Source: an uncultured bacterium (GTDB taxonomy: Bacteria > Actinomycetota > Coriobacteriia > Coriobacteriales > Coriobacteriaceae). Taken from it: a stretch of 64,000 nt of DNA. Numbering within the stretch: position 1 is the first letter of the stretch; each line of letters begins with the position of its first letter. Location of the stretch: contig CAJMST010000003.1 in the NCBI GenBank assembly GCA_905216145.1, positions 62,001 through 126,000 of the forward strand, written 5' to 3'. Positions 52,345 to 61,519 of the stretch are shown here, one piece after another. Position numbers and translations under genes: made by a program. Under the pieces are notes generated by a model. The model worked only from the letters and a program-made list of their open reading frames with translations. It was not told the DNA's origin and did no database searches.

Positions 52345-54644
52345 GTGCGACCGAGTGCGAGCATGTGATGCCTCCGCGGCCTCTGATGACGTGGACGATG
52401 GCCCTGTGTGCCGGCATGTGCATGAGCTGCGCCTTGGTGCTCAACGTGGCCGCCGATGCGCTGCTGCGGGAGCGGGCTTCGGCGGTCGGGCCGCTATGGG
52501 CCATTCCCGTTACGGCGGCGGTATTCGTTGTGCTGGCTCAATCTTGTGCGCGGCTTGCCCCTTGGAAGCGGTGGCTGTATGCCGCGTCCGTCGGTCTCGT
52601 GGCGGGAGCGGTCGTCTCGGCGTGGTGGGCTGTGGGCGTGCTAAGCGCCTCGAAGGCGCTCGACGGTCGAGCGGCAAGCAGCCTTGAGTTTGTCGTGCAG
52701 GGTGACCCATCCATAAACGACGACGTGTATTCCTATACCTGCGAGGCACGCACGGACGGTAAGAACTTGGCAATGGTTCGCCTATCGTGCGACCTCGAGC
52801 TCAAGGTCGGGGCGCACGTGCGTGTTATCGGTCGCGTTTCACGTTTTGAGAACGATGCGTTTGGACGATCGCGCGCGCTCCGAGGCGAGGTACGCAAGGT
52901 AAAAGCCGTTCGGATCGTGTCGATCGATGAGGGTTCTCCGGGGCCGCTGCTTCGGCTGCGAAATGGGCTGCTTGCGTCCATCGCGCCTGCGACCGACCCG
53001 GCGCGTGCACTCATAGCCGGTGTCGTCTGCGGTCGTTCGGCCGAGCTGCGCGCCCAGCCGGCGGGCGACTGGTTTTCGGTGACGGGAACGGCGCATCTTA
53101 TCGCCGTCTCGGGCAGCCATTTGGCAATCGTGGGGTTTGTAATCGAGGGTGTATTGCAAAAGACTCGGTGCTCACGCGGTCTTCAACGGGCGATATTGGC
53201 GATAACGCTTGTGGGCTACGCTGCTTTTACGGGCGCGTCTCCCTCGGCCGTGCGCGCGTGCTGCATGGTGTTCGCGACGCTTGTCGTAAACGGCGCGGGG
53301 CGGCGCCGGCACGGCGCATCGGCACTCTTCGTTACCATGTCCATCTTTGTGTTGCTGCGGCCGACGGTTCTGTTCGAGATGGGCTTTCAGCTTTCATGTG
53401 CCAGCGTCTTAGCCATTCTGTGCTTTTGCCCCTATGCGACCTACGCTTTGGGTGAGCTGAGTGTTCCGTCGGGCGTTGCCAGCATGCTTTCCGTCACGCT
53501 GTGCTCGCAACTGGCGACACTTCCCATTACCATTCCTGCCTTCGGTACGTTCTCGCTCATTGCTCCGCTGGCAAATGCGGTCCTCGGTCCGGTGGTGAGC
53601 GCACTGCTCGCCGTGTCGATCGTGCTGGTTCCCTTTTCGCTCCTGGCGCCGTTGCGGACTTGGGCGCTCGTTGTGCCCATGATTGCCGCCCGTTGCGCGC
53701 TGTTCTTTGAGCAGCTGTTTGCCGCCGTGCCGGGTGCATCCGTGAGCGTGCCGCCCGATAGCATGTGGATTTACCTAGTGCCGTGTTTGCTGGCGGTTCT
53801 GCTTGTCTGGTGGCCGCGTCCCCGTGCACGTCCTATGGCGGTGGGGCTTGCATGCCTGGTGCTCTTGGCTGCGATTCCGTACGTCTACTGGGATCGATTC
53901 GCTCCGCCTTCGGTGACGGTGCTCGATGTGGGCCAGGCCGATGCGATTCTTATTCGCCAGGGCGGCGCAGTGGCGCTCGTCGACTGCGGGCTCGACGAGC
54001 GCGTGGTGGCGGCGTTGGTTCGCAATAACGTGCACCATATCGATGCCGTCTTTGTGACGCATTGGGATGAGGACCACTGGGGTGGTCTGCCTGCCGTGCT
54101 CGAACAGTTTTCGGTCGGAACGATTGCCGTGGCGGCGGATGCGCTGGAGGATGCTCCTGCCGAGGTATTGAACCGACCTGGCGTGGAGTATCGGCAGGTG
54201 CGCCGTGGGGATACGGTCGACGTCGGCACATTTTGCGCCCGCGTGATGTGGCCATTCGAGTCCGTGGATGGCGAGGGAAATGAGGATTCGCTTGTCCTGC
54301 TGCTCTCTTATGTTCAGGAAGGCAAGGGCCTGCGTATGCTCCTCACCGGTGATGCCGAGCTCGACCAAGAACGGGAATTCGTGCAGGAGGTGGGGGATAT
54401 CGATGTCCTTAAACTTGGGCATCACGGCTCTAAGGTTTCAGTTGATGGTGAGTTGCTGGACGTCCTGAAGCCCGAGCTTTCCCTCGCGAGCGCGGGCGAG
54501 GGGAATCGATACGGCCATCCGTCCGATGCCTGCATCGATGCCGTTAAGGAAACGGGCGGCGTTTTCGCGTGCACTATCGAACACGGTGACATTACCGTCA
54601 CGCCGACTGCGAATGGCTTTGCGATGCGATGCCAGCAACCGTGA
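52341..54644 (+). CDS. comEC: Competence DNA channel ComEC/Rec2
   Basis: Polytopic membrane protein proposed to carry single-stranded DNA into the cytoplasm. N-terminal helices, a DUF4131-like extracellular part, the Competence domain with LIAVSGSHLAIVGF, then a metallo-beta-lactamase domain from about residue 520 with HWDEDHWGG (HxDxDH), LTGDAE and LKLGHHGSK. All key MBL ligands are present, so the nuclease-like domain may be active. 767 residues, apparently intact. Confidence 0.94.
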   Translation: MSATECEHVMPPRPLMTWTMALCAGMCMSCALVLNVAADALLRERASAVGPLWAIPVTAAVFVVLAQSCARLAPWKRWLYAASVGLVAGAVVSAWWAVGVLSASKALDGRAASSLEFVVQGDPSINDDVYSYTCEARTDGKNLAMVRLSCDLELKVGAHVRVIGRVSRFENDAFGRSRALRGEVRKVKAVRIVSIDEGSPGPLLRLRNGLLASIAPATDPARALIAGVVCGRSAELRAQPAGDWFSVTGTAHLIAVSGSHLAIVGFVIEGVLQKTRCSRGLQRAILAITLVGYAAFTGASPSAVRACCMVFATLVVNGAGRRRHGASALFVTMSIFVLLRPTVLFEMGFQLSCASVLAILCFCPYATYALGELSVPSGVASMLSVTLCSQLATLPITIPAFGTFSLIAPLANAVLGPVVSALLAVSIVLVPFSLLAPLRTWALVVPMIAARCALFFEQLFAAVPGASVSVPPDSMWIYLVPCLLAVLLVWWPRPRARPMAVGLACLVLLAAIPYVYWDRFAPPSVTVLDVGQADAILIRQGGAVALVDCGLDERVVAALVRNNVHHIDAVFVTHWDEDHWGGLPAVLEQFSVGTIAVAADALEDAPAEVLNRPGVEYRQVRRGDTVDVGTFCARVMWPFESVDGEGNEDSLVLLLSYVQEGKGLRMLLTGDAELDQEREFVQEVGDIDVLKLGHHGSKVSVDGELLDVLKPELSLASAGEGNRYGHPSDACIDAVKETGGVFACTIEHGDITVTPTANGFAMRCQQP

Positions 54645-54722
54645 CGACGTCGTTGGCGTGTGGTGGGCCCCTGGGCTAGAATGGCACGGAACGAATACGA
54701 AGGCCCGCGGGAGGGGAGCGCA

Positions 54723-55685
54723 ATGTCCGAAACCGGTTTGCTGCCGGCATATCTGATCGTCGGTACCGACGGAGTCAAGCGCGATCACGCCGTCTCGCGT
54801 ATGAAAGCGCGTCTGGAAAAGTCGGGTATGGTCGAGTTCAACCTCGACGAGCGCGACATGACCAAGGACCCCGATATCGAGTCCATTATCGGATCGCTTA
54901 ACACCTTTCCGATGGGTAGTGAGTTTCGCCTGGTAATCCTTGACGGCTGTTCAAAGCTCGCCAAGGCGGTCTCGGAGCCGCTCGTTGAGTATCTGGCAAG
55001 TCCTAACCCCACAACGGTCTGCCTCATCATCGCCGACTCGCTTGCCAAGAACACGCGCCTGTATAAGGCGATCGCCAAAATCGACAAGAAGGCCGTGATC
55101 GATTGCTCCGGCACCAAGCGCTGGGAGTTACCGCGCCGCGTGCAACAGATGGCGACGCAGCACAGCAAGTCGATCTCGACGGCGGCCGCCGAGGAACTCG
55201 TCTCGCGTTCGGGTGAAAACACTCGCATGCTCGATAACGACTTGGCTAAGCTTGCCCAGATGGTCGAGGCGCCGCAGATTGAGCTTGCCGACGTTGAGCG
55301 CTGGATTGTACGTACGGCCGAGGTTCAACCCTGGGACTTTCTCAATGCGGTCTCGGCCCGTGACATGCGACGCTCTCTCGAGCTCTTCAATCTACTGCCC
55401 GCCAAGAGCTACGTGTGGACTTACACATTGCTGTGCGGCCGCATCCGCGAGCTTATCGTTGCCAAGGCGCTCGATGCGCGCGGACAGGGTCGTGAGTTGG
55501 CCGCAACACTTAAGCTCCAGTCCTGGCAGGTCAAGAATCACCTGACCTGGGCACGTCGCTTTTCGATGGCAGAGCTCGTTGCCGCGCTCGAGGGCGCGGT
55601 CGATGTGGAGCTCGCGCTGAAGGGTTCGGCCGATTCTCAGACCGCGCTTTTGCTCTGGATTACGAACATCTTGAGAAAATCGTGA
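54723..55685 (+). CDS. holA: DNA polymerase III delta subunit
   Basis: Clamp-loader subunit that opens the sliding clamp. The sequence is divergent as usual; AYLIVGTDGVKRDHAV opens the AAA+-like fold and the collar region is helical. ATG 54723 follows GGGAGGGGAG; the frame is open from 54660. 320 residues. The order comEC-holA-rpsT-lepA matches Bacillus. Confidence 0.9.
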   Translation: MSETGLLPAYLIVGTDGVKRDHAVSRMKARLEKSGMVEFNLDERDMTKDPDIESIIGSLNTFPMGSEFRLVILDGCSKLAKAVSEPLVEYLASPNPTTVCLIIADSLAKNTRLYKAIAKIDKKAVIDCSGTKRWELPRRVQQMATQHSKSISTAAAEELVSRSGENTRMLDNDLAKLAQMVEAPQIELADVERWIVRTAEVQPWDFLNAVSARDMRRSLELFNLLPAKSYVWTYTLLCGRIRELIVAKALDARGQGRELAATLKLQSWQVKNHLTWARRFSMAELVAALEGAVDVELALKGSADSQTALLLWITNILRKS

Positions 55686-55734
55686 TGATACCTGCCTATT
55701 TGACAAATTCGTTCTATCCCTTTGAGGGGGAGCG

Positions 55735-55743
55735 TGCTATAGT
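55735..55743 (+). promoter_or_regulatory. Extended -10 promoter of rpsT
   Basis: TGCTATAGT. No -35 at the right distance: TTGACA at 55700 is 32 bases upstream of the hexamer. The leader would be about 70 bases. Confidence 0.6.
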
Positions 55744-55818
55744 AGGCGCTTGCATGACCTCACCGTGTCTCAGAGGTGTCATACATTTTTTGCAAGGAAC
55801 TCGAAAGGAACTCCAGAA

Positions 55819-56085
55819 GTGGCAAACATCAAGTCTCAGAAGAAGCGTATCCGCACCAATGAGGCAGCTCGCATGCGTAACAAGGCTGTCAAGTCCGAGC
55901 TCAAGACGCTGACCAAGCACGTCCAGTCCGCCGTCGCCGAGGGCGACGCCGAGAAGGCCCAGGCTGCCCTCAAGACCGTCACCAAGCGTCTCGACATGGC
56001 TGCCGCCAAGCATGTTATCCACAAGAACCAGGCTTCCAACCGCAAGTCCGGTCTTGCCAAGCTCGTGAACAGCATCAACGCCTAA
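55819..56085 (+). CDS. rpsT: 30S ribosomal protein S20
   Basis: Primary 16S rRNA-binding protein. From GTG 55819 it reads ANIKSQKKRIRTNEAARMRN, the family N terminus; the longer open frame from 55750 is not coding there. NQASNRKSGLAKLVNSI is the C-terminal signature. 88 residues, mostly basic helix. AAAGGAA lies upstream. Confidence 0.97.
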   Translation: MANIKSQKKRIRTNEAARMRNKAVKSELKTLTKHVQSAVAEGDAEKAQAALKTVTKRLDMAAAKHVIHKNQASNRKSGLAKLVNSINA

Positions 56086-56121
56086 GTTGTAAATTTCACA
56101 CCACACAGATTACGCGCATAA

Positions 56122-56156
56122 ATGGAGCCTGTTTTATGGAACAGGCTCCATTTTTT
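56122..56156 (+). terminator. Terminator after rpsT
   Basis: TGGAGCCTGTT and AACAGGCTCCA form a perfect stem followed by TTTTTT. Confidence 0.92.
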
Positions 56157-56168
56157 GTATCGCTCGGG

Positions 56169-56174
56169 TAAGAT
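56169..56174 (+). promoter_or_regulatory. Possible -10 box of lepA with near-leaderless start
   Basis: TAAGAT lies only 7 bases upstream of the lepA ATG, and no clear SD is present. If it is used, the start site falls on or next to the ATG. No good -35 match is visible. Confidence 0.35.
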
Positions 56175-56181
56175 AGTCCGC

Positions 56182-57993
56182 ATGAATACTTCAATTGACA
56201 TTTCCCACATCCGCAACTTCTCAATTGTTGCGCACATCGACCATGGCAAGTCCACGATCAGTGACCGTATCCTCGAGCTCACCCATACCGTTGACGAGCG
56301 CGACATGGAGTCGCAGCTGCTCGACACTATGGATATCGAGCGCGAACGCGGCATCACGATCAAGTCCAACGCCGTCCGCGTGTCCTATGACGCCGACGAC
56401 GGCGAGACGTATCAGTTCAACCTCATCGATACGCCGGGCCACGTGGACTTTACCTATGAGGTCTCGCGTTCGCTGGCCGCCTGCGAGGGCGCGGTGCTCG
56501 TCGTCGATGCCACCCAGGGTGTCGAGGCGCAGACCGTCTCCAATGCGACGCTCGTCATGAACGCCAATCTGGACATTGTGCCGGCCATCAACAAGATCGA
56601 CCTGCCCTCGGCCCATCCCGATGAGGTCAAGACCGAGATCGAGGATGACTTGGCGATTCCTGCCGATGATGCCGTGTGTGTCTCGGGCAAGACCGGCGAG
56701 GGCATCCACGATCTGCTGGAGTCCATTGTCTTTTTGATCTCTCCGCCCAAGGGCGATGCGAACGCGCCGCTCAAGGCACTCATCCTGGATTCGTACTTCG
56801 ACGAGTATCGTGGTGTCGTCGCCACGGTGCGCATCTTTGACGGTTCCATCAAAAAGGGCGATACCCTGCGCATGATGCAGGCAAAGGGCGACTTTTTGGT
56901 CGATGGCGTGGGCGTCAAGCGTCCCGCCGAGACTCCGGTCGATGCGCTGACGGTCGGCGAGGTGGGCTACGTGGTCACGGGCCTGAAGGACCCCGAGGCC
57001 GTGCGCGTGGGCGATACCCTCACGTGGGCGTCGAATCCCTGCCCCGAGCCGCTTCCCGGCTACCGCGAGGCCAAGCCTATGGTCTATACGGGCCTGTTCC
57101 CGATCGATAACAAGGACTACGAGAACCTGCGTGACGCGCTTGATAAGCTGCACGTCAACGACCCGTCGTTGGTGTGGGAGCCCGAGACCTCGGTGGCGCT
57201 TGGCTTTGGCTTCCGCGTGGGCTTCCTGGGCCTGCTGCACATGGAAGTCGTTAAGGAACGCCTGGAGCGCGAGTTCAACTTGGACCTCATTGCCACGAGT
57301 CCCTCGGTCGACTATCACGTCTACAAGACCGACGGCGAGATGATCGATGTCCGCAGCCCGCAGGACCTTCCCGAGGCCACGCGTATCGAGCGCATTGAGG
57401 AGCCGTACCTCAAGGCAAAGATCATCTGTCCGCCTGAGTACACGGGCGCCGTCATGCAGCTCGCCATCGAGCACCGTGGCGTCACGACTGACATGATCCA
57501 TCTCACGAGCAAATCGGTCGAGATGCGCTTTGACATGCCGCTCGCCGAGCTCATCCTGGACTTCTTTGACCAGCTCAAGAGTCGTACCAAGGGCTATGCC
57601 TCGCTCGACTACGAGTTCAACGAGTACCGTCCCTCCGAGCTTGTGAAGCTCGATATCTTGCTTTCGGGCGATGAGGTGGACGCGCTGTCGTTTATCGTGC
57701 ACAAGGACAAGGCCTATGGCCTGGCCCGCGGTCTGTGCGACAAGCTCAAGGAGATCATCCCGCGTCAGCTGTTTGAGGTGCCCATCCAGGGTGCTATCGG
57801 CAACAAGATCATTGCCCGCTCCACCGTCAAGGCGCGTCGCAAGGACGTGCTTGCCAAGTGCTACGGCGGCGATATTTCGCGTAAGCGCAAACTGCTCGAA
57901 AAGCAGAAAGAGGGCAAGAAGCGCATGAAAGCCATCGGCTCGGTCGAGGTCCCGCAGGAGGCCTTTATGGCGATTCTCAAGGTGGACGAGTAG
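56182..57993 (+). CDS. lepA: Elongation factor 4 (LepA)
   Basis: Ribosomal GTPase linked to initiation and back-translocation. P-loop AHIDHGKST, GITIKSN, DTPGHVDF and NKIDLP are the G motifs; EF-G-like domains and the LepA-specific C-terminal domain (LLEKQKEGKKRMK) follow. 603 residues, standard length. ATG 56182 gives the usual N terminus; the frame is open from 56122 through the rpsT terminator. No strong SD is present. Confidence 0.97.
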   Translation: MNTSIDISHIRNFSIVAHIDHGKSTISDRILELTHTVDERDMESQLLDTMDIERERGITIKSNAVRVSYDADDGETYQFNLIDTPGHVDFTYEVSRSLAACEGAVLVVDATQGVEAQTVSNATLVMNANLDIVPAINKIDLPSAHPDEVKTEIEDDLAIPADDAVCVSGKTGEGIHDLLESIVFLISPPKGDANAPLKALILDSYFDEYRGVVATVRIFDGSIKKGDTLRMMQAKGDFLVDGVGVKRPAETPVDALTVGEVGYVVTGLKDPEAVRVGDTLTWASNPCPEPLPGYREAKPMVYTGLFPIDNKDYENLRDALDKLHVNDPSLVWEPETSVALGFGFRVGFLGLLHMEVVKERLEREFNLDLIATSPSVDYHVYKTDGEMIDVRSPQDLPEATRIERIEEPYLKAKIICPPEYTGAVMQLAIEHRGVTTDMIHLTSKSVEMRFDMPLAELILDFFDQLKSRTKGYASLDYEFNEYRPSELVKLDILLSGDEVDALSFIVHKDKAYGLARGLCDKLKEIIPRQLFEVPIQGAIGNKIIARSTVKARRKDVLAKCYGGDISRKRKLLEKQKEGKKRMKAIGSVEVPQEAFMAILKVDE

Positions 57994-57997
57994 GCCT

Positions 57998-59041
57998 ATG
58001 GCGCTTTCTGAATACAGCAAGCGGCTGCTGGGCGCCTATGTCGAGCAGCCGTTCCTTATGGCTCCCATGGCGGGCGTGACCGACCCTGCCTACCGCATCA
58101 TGTGTCGCCGCCGCGGTGCCAACCTTGCCTACAGCGAGATGGTGAGCGTGGCGGGCCTTGCCTATGCCAGCAACAAGACCTGGCGCCTGGTGCTACCGGC
58201 TGACGAAGAGCAGCAGATTTGCGTGCAACTCTTTGGCTCCAAGCCTGATCAGTTTGCGAGCGCCGTCGCCGCCGTCGAGGAGCGCGTTGGCGATCGCCTG
58301 TCGCTCATCGATATCAATATGGCATGCCCCGCCCGCAAGGTCGTTACCAAGGGCGAGGGCTCGGCGCTCATGCGCACGCCCGACCTTGCGGAGAAGATCG
58401 TCGAGGCCACGGTGGGCGCGGCGCACGTGCCCGTGACCGTCAAGATTCGCAAGGGCTTTTATGCCGAGGACCGCAATGCCGCGACATTTGCCCAGATGCT
58501 TGAGGGCGCAGGGGCTGCCGCAGTCGCCGTGCATGGTCGTTGCGCTACGCAACTCTACACGGGCCAGGCGGATTGGTCGGTCGTCGATGAGGTCGCAGAT
58601 GCCGTCGAGATTCCCGTGATTGGTTCGGGCGATGTGTTCTCGGCCGAGGATGCCGCGGAGCATCTGCGCAGCTCGGGTGCCAGCGCGGTGTTTATCGCGC
58701 GCGGTATCTATGGCAACCCCTGGGTGTTCGGCGATGCTCGCGCCCTTGCACTCGATGGCATACCGGTGCCGGCACGCAGCTCCGTCGAGCGCCTGGACGC
58801 CCTGCGTGAGCACCTTACGCTGACGCATGAACTCTTACCGCTCATGTCGCGTGCCCGCACGTACGCAAGCTGGTACTTAAAAGGCATGCCCCATGCCGCC
58901 GCTTGGCGTGCCCATGTGGTGCGCTGTTCCACTTACGAGGAGTTTATGGCGCTGGTCGATGAGATCGAGCGTGATGTGGTGGCCTGCGAGGCCGCCCTTG
59001 CCGCTGGCAAGTCGGTGCCTGCTCATCCGCTGGAGGCCTAA
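57998..59041 (+). CDS. dusB: tRNA-dihydrouridine synthase
   Basis: FMN enzyme reducing uridines in tRNA. APMAGVTDPAYR, the catalytic Cys in NMACPARKVV, and the FMN/phosphate region GSGDVFSAEDAAEHL are visible. 347 residues. It starts 4 bases after lepA and hemW follows after 2 bases, so it is inserted in the common lepA-hemW order. The DusB subgroup is the most likely but is not proven. Confidence 0.9.
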   Translation: MALSEYSKRLLGAYVEQPFLMAPMAGVTDPAYRIMCRRRGANLAYSEMVSVAGLAYASNKTWRLVLPADEEQQICVQLFGSKPDQFASAVAAVEERVGDRLSLIDINMACPARKVVTKGEGSALMRTPDLAEKIVEATVGAAHVPVTVKIRKGFYAEDRNAATFAQMLEGAGAAAVAVHGRCATQLYTGQADWSVVDEVADAVEIPVIGSGDVFSAEDAAEHLRSSGASAVFIARGIYGNPWVFGDARALALDGIPVPARSSVERLDALREHLTLTHELLPLMSRARTYASWYLKGMPHAAAWRAHVVRCSTYEEFMALVDEIERDVVACEAALAAGKSVPAHPLEA

Positions 59042-59043
59042 TA

Positions 59044-60276
59044 GTGGCCGTTACCGCGCTGTACGTGCACGTGCCGTTTTGCGCCCAAAAGTGCCGGTAC
59101 TGCGACTTTGACTCGCGCAGTTTTGCTCCGTGCGATCTGAGCGCTGCGCTCGATGCCTATTTTGAGCAGTTGTTCGCGCGCCTCGATGCTTTTGGCAAGG
59201 CTGGGGCCCTTGACCAGATCCGCACCGTCTATGTTGGCGGCGGCACGCCGTCGCTGGCGGGGGAGCGCCTGGTGGAGCTGGCGCGGCGTATTCGTGCGTG
59301 GTGCGCCCCTGTTGAGTTTACCTGCGAGGCCAATCCCGAGTCGCTGACCGCCGAGCTCGCCACTGCGCTTGCCAAGGTGGGTGTCACACGCGTCTCTCTG
59401 GGCGTGCAAACGCTCGATAACACCGAACTTGCCGCCATCGGCCGTATTCACGATGCCGATCGGGCGCTCGCTGCTATCGCGACGGTCAAGGACGCTGGGC
59501 TTGACGTGTCGTGCGACCTTATGTGCGGTCTTCGCGGGCAGACCGCAGCGAGTTGGAGTCGCACGCTTGATGGCGTGCTGGCGGCGGCTCCGTATCATGT
59601 GTCGGTTTACCCGCTCACGCTCGAGGAGGGGACACCCCTCTATCGCATGGCGTGCCGCGACGAGTCGCTCGAGCCTGATGAGGATTTTCAAGCCGCCTGC
59701 ATGGACGTGGCGCGCGAGCTCCTGGGTGCGGCCGGCTATCATCCGTATGAGGTGGCGAGTTACGCGCTCGACGGCCATGAATGCGCCCATAACATTGCCT
59801 ACTGGACCGGACAGGGCTATCTGGGCCTGGGCCGTTCTGCCGCCGGTATGCTCGATGCTGGGGATTTCGACCGCTTGGCCGGGCTGTTTCCCGGCGTGTC
59901 TTCTCGAGGCGATGCGCATCGCGTGCGTCTGGCGCAACGCGATGATGCCGCGACGGCGTTCGAGGCCGAATATCTGTCGCAGCGCGAGGCTGCGGCGGAG
60001 GACCTGATGCTCGCCTGTCGCATGACGCGCGGTGTTGGGTCCGACCTGTTGGCTCGCGCGGCTTGCGTTATCCCAACGGACGAGCTGGCAGCTGCCTGCG
60101 ATCACGCACTCGAATTGGGTCTTGCCACGTGGGTGCCCGATGGCGTCGAGGGATATGCGGGGCGCATCGCCTCGAAAGACGTTATCGCAGGTCGCGCCCG
60201 CGCCCGTTTAGCGCCCACCCACTTGGGCTGGCTCGATGGAAATGTTCTGTTCGAGCTGTTTTGGGGTCTAGCATAG
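59044..60276 (+). CDS. hemW: Radical SAM heme chaperone HemW
   Basis: HemN-like protein that in studied bacteria delivers heme rather than oxidising coproporphyrinogen. CxxxCxxC as C-A-Q-K-C-R-Y-C at residues 13-20, then VYVGGGTPSLAG and the C-terminal HemN_C region with LGLGRSAAGML. The start is GTG 59044. 410 residues. In Bacillus, hrcA-grpE-dnaK-dnaJ follow; here only J-proteins do. Confidence 0.92.
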   Translation: MAVTALYVHVPFCAQKCRYCDFDSRSFAPCDLSAALDAYFEQLFARLDAFGKAGALDQIRTVYVGGGTPSLAGERLVELARRIRAWCAPVEFTCEANPESLTAELATALAKVGVTRVSLGVQTLDNTELAAIGRIHDADRALAAIATVKDAGLDVSCDLMCGLRGQTAASWSRTLDGVLAAAPYHVSVYPLTLEEGTPLYRMACRDESLEPDEDFQAACMDVARELLGAAGYHPYEVASYALDGHECAHNIAYWTGQGYLGLGRSAAGMLDAGDFDRLAGLFPGVSSRGDAHRVRLAQRDDAATAFEAEYLSQREAAAEDLMLACRMTRGVGSDLLARAACVIPTDELAAACDHALELGLATWVPDGVEGYAGRIASKDVIAGRARARLAPTHLGWLDGNVLFELFWGLA

Positions 60277-60334
60277 GCCGCTCGGGTAGAATTACCGCAA
60301 GATATACGCTGCTGTGAGCAGGAGGTTGCCGTAC

Positions 60335-61438
60335 ATGGCGACGATGAACGAAAAAGATTACTACGAGATTCTCGGTGTCTCCAAGGACGCCACCTCGCGT
60401 GATATTCAAAAGGCCTTTCAGCAGAAGGCCCGTAAGCTCCATCCGGACGTCAATAAAGAGCCGGGTGCCGAGGAAAAGTTCAAAGAGGTTTCCGAGGCCT
60501 ACGCCGTGCTTTCGGATGAGCAGAAGCGTGCGCGCTATGACGCCATGCGCTCGGGCAATCCCTTCGCCGGCGCTCCTACGGCTTCGCCTTATGGTGGCGG
60601 TTACGCCGGCGGCGCCGGGTACGGCAATCCCTTTGAGGGCGGTTTTCCCTTTGGCGGCGCTTGGGGCCAGCCGCGTCGCGGGCGGGCAGCATACAATCCC
60701 GAAAGCGGTGCCAACGTGGTCGTCGACATTAAGCTCGATGCCAAGGAGGCCAAGGGCGGTGCCCGCAAAACCGTTCGCTACACGCGATTCGATACGTGCG
60801 GACACTGCGGCGGCTCGGGTTCTGTCTCCTCCGAGCATGCCCATACCTGCCCAAGCTGTGGCGGACGCGGCCATATCGATGTGGACCTGTCCTTCCTGTT
60901 TGGCTCTGGCACGTTTCAGTCGGTTTGCCCCGAGTGCGGCGGCTCGGGCAAGGTCGTAGCCGATCCGTGCCCCGATTGCGGCGGCAGCGGTCGTACCCGC
61001 GTGACCTCCGAGCAAACGATTGAGTTTCCTGCCGGCACGCACGACGGCGACGAGGTTCGCATTAGCGGCATGGGCCATGCCGGTACCAATGGCGCCACGG
61101 GTGGTGACCTGGTCGGTCGCGCCCATGTGGAGGCCGAGCGCCTGGAGGGCAAGGCCCGTACCGGCTTTTACCTGATGGGCATTGTCGCGCCGTTTTTGGT
61201 ACTCTCGGCCATCTCGGGCGTGTTCTCGGCCTTTGCCGTGATGTGTTTTATTCCGTTTGCCATGGGCCTGTTCATGGTGCTCTCGGATGGGGTACTTCAC
61301 CGTAGCCTGCTGTGGTGGAAGCGTGGCGCGTTGCAGTTTGCCAACGGTTTTGCCAACGGCTTCATGTTCGCGCTCGTGTCGGTGTGGTTTGCGAGCTGCT
61401 CGCAGCGCGCGATGCTTTCGCCCTACGGGATGCAATAA
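60335..61438 (+). CDS. DnaJ-like protein with C-terminal membrane helices
   Basis: J domain with HPD at residues 36-38, a Gly/Phe-rich linker (about 73-118), the DnaJ zinc region with four CxxCxGxG repeats (CGHCGGSG, CPSCGGRG, CPECGGSG, CPDCGGSG; 155-219) and a remnant of C-terminal domain I ending near residue 270. Instead of domain II and the dimer helix, about three membrane helices follow (about 278-296, 298-316, 335-353). 367 residues. ATG 60335 lies nine bases after AGGAGG; ATG 60344 is an alternative. It probably recruits DnaK to the membrane. Not a simple frameshift, because the tail is a clean hydrophobic domain. Confidence 0.85.
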   Translation: MATMNEKDYYEILGVSKDATSRDIQKAFQQKARKLHPDVNKEPGAEEKFKEVSEAYAVLSDEQKRARYDAMRSGNPFAGAPTASPYGGGYAGGAGYGNPFEGGFPFGGAWGQPRRGRAAYNPESGANVVVDIKLDAKEAKGGARKTVRYTRFDTCGHCGGSGSVSSEHAHTCPSCGGRGHIDVDLSFLFGSGTFQSVCPECGGSGKVVADPCPDCGGSGRTRVTSEQTIEFPAGTHDGDEVRISGMGHAGTNGATGGDLVGRAHVEAERLEGKARTGFYLMGIVAPFLVLSAISGVFSAFAVMCFIPFAMGLFMVLSDGVLHRSLLWWKRGALQFANGFANGFMFALVSVWFASCSQRAMLSPYGMQ

Positions 61439-61519
61439 CATCAAACCCTCTGTTTGCGGCCGGCCCTGCATGGGTATAGGACGCACTGTGACAATATTGA
61501 AAGTCGGAAGGATTCGGTC

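Noticed and set aside
55700..55705. TTGACA as -35 box of rpsT
   Set aside because: It is 32 bases from the TATAGT hexamer, and no -10 lies at the right distance downstream.
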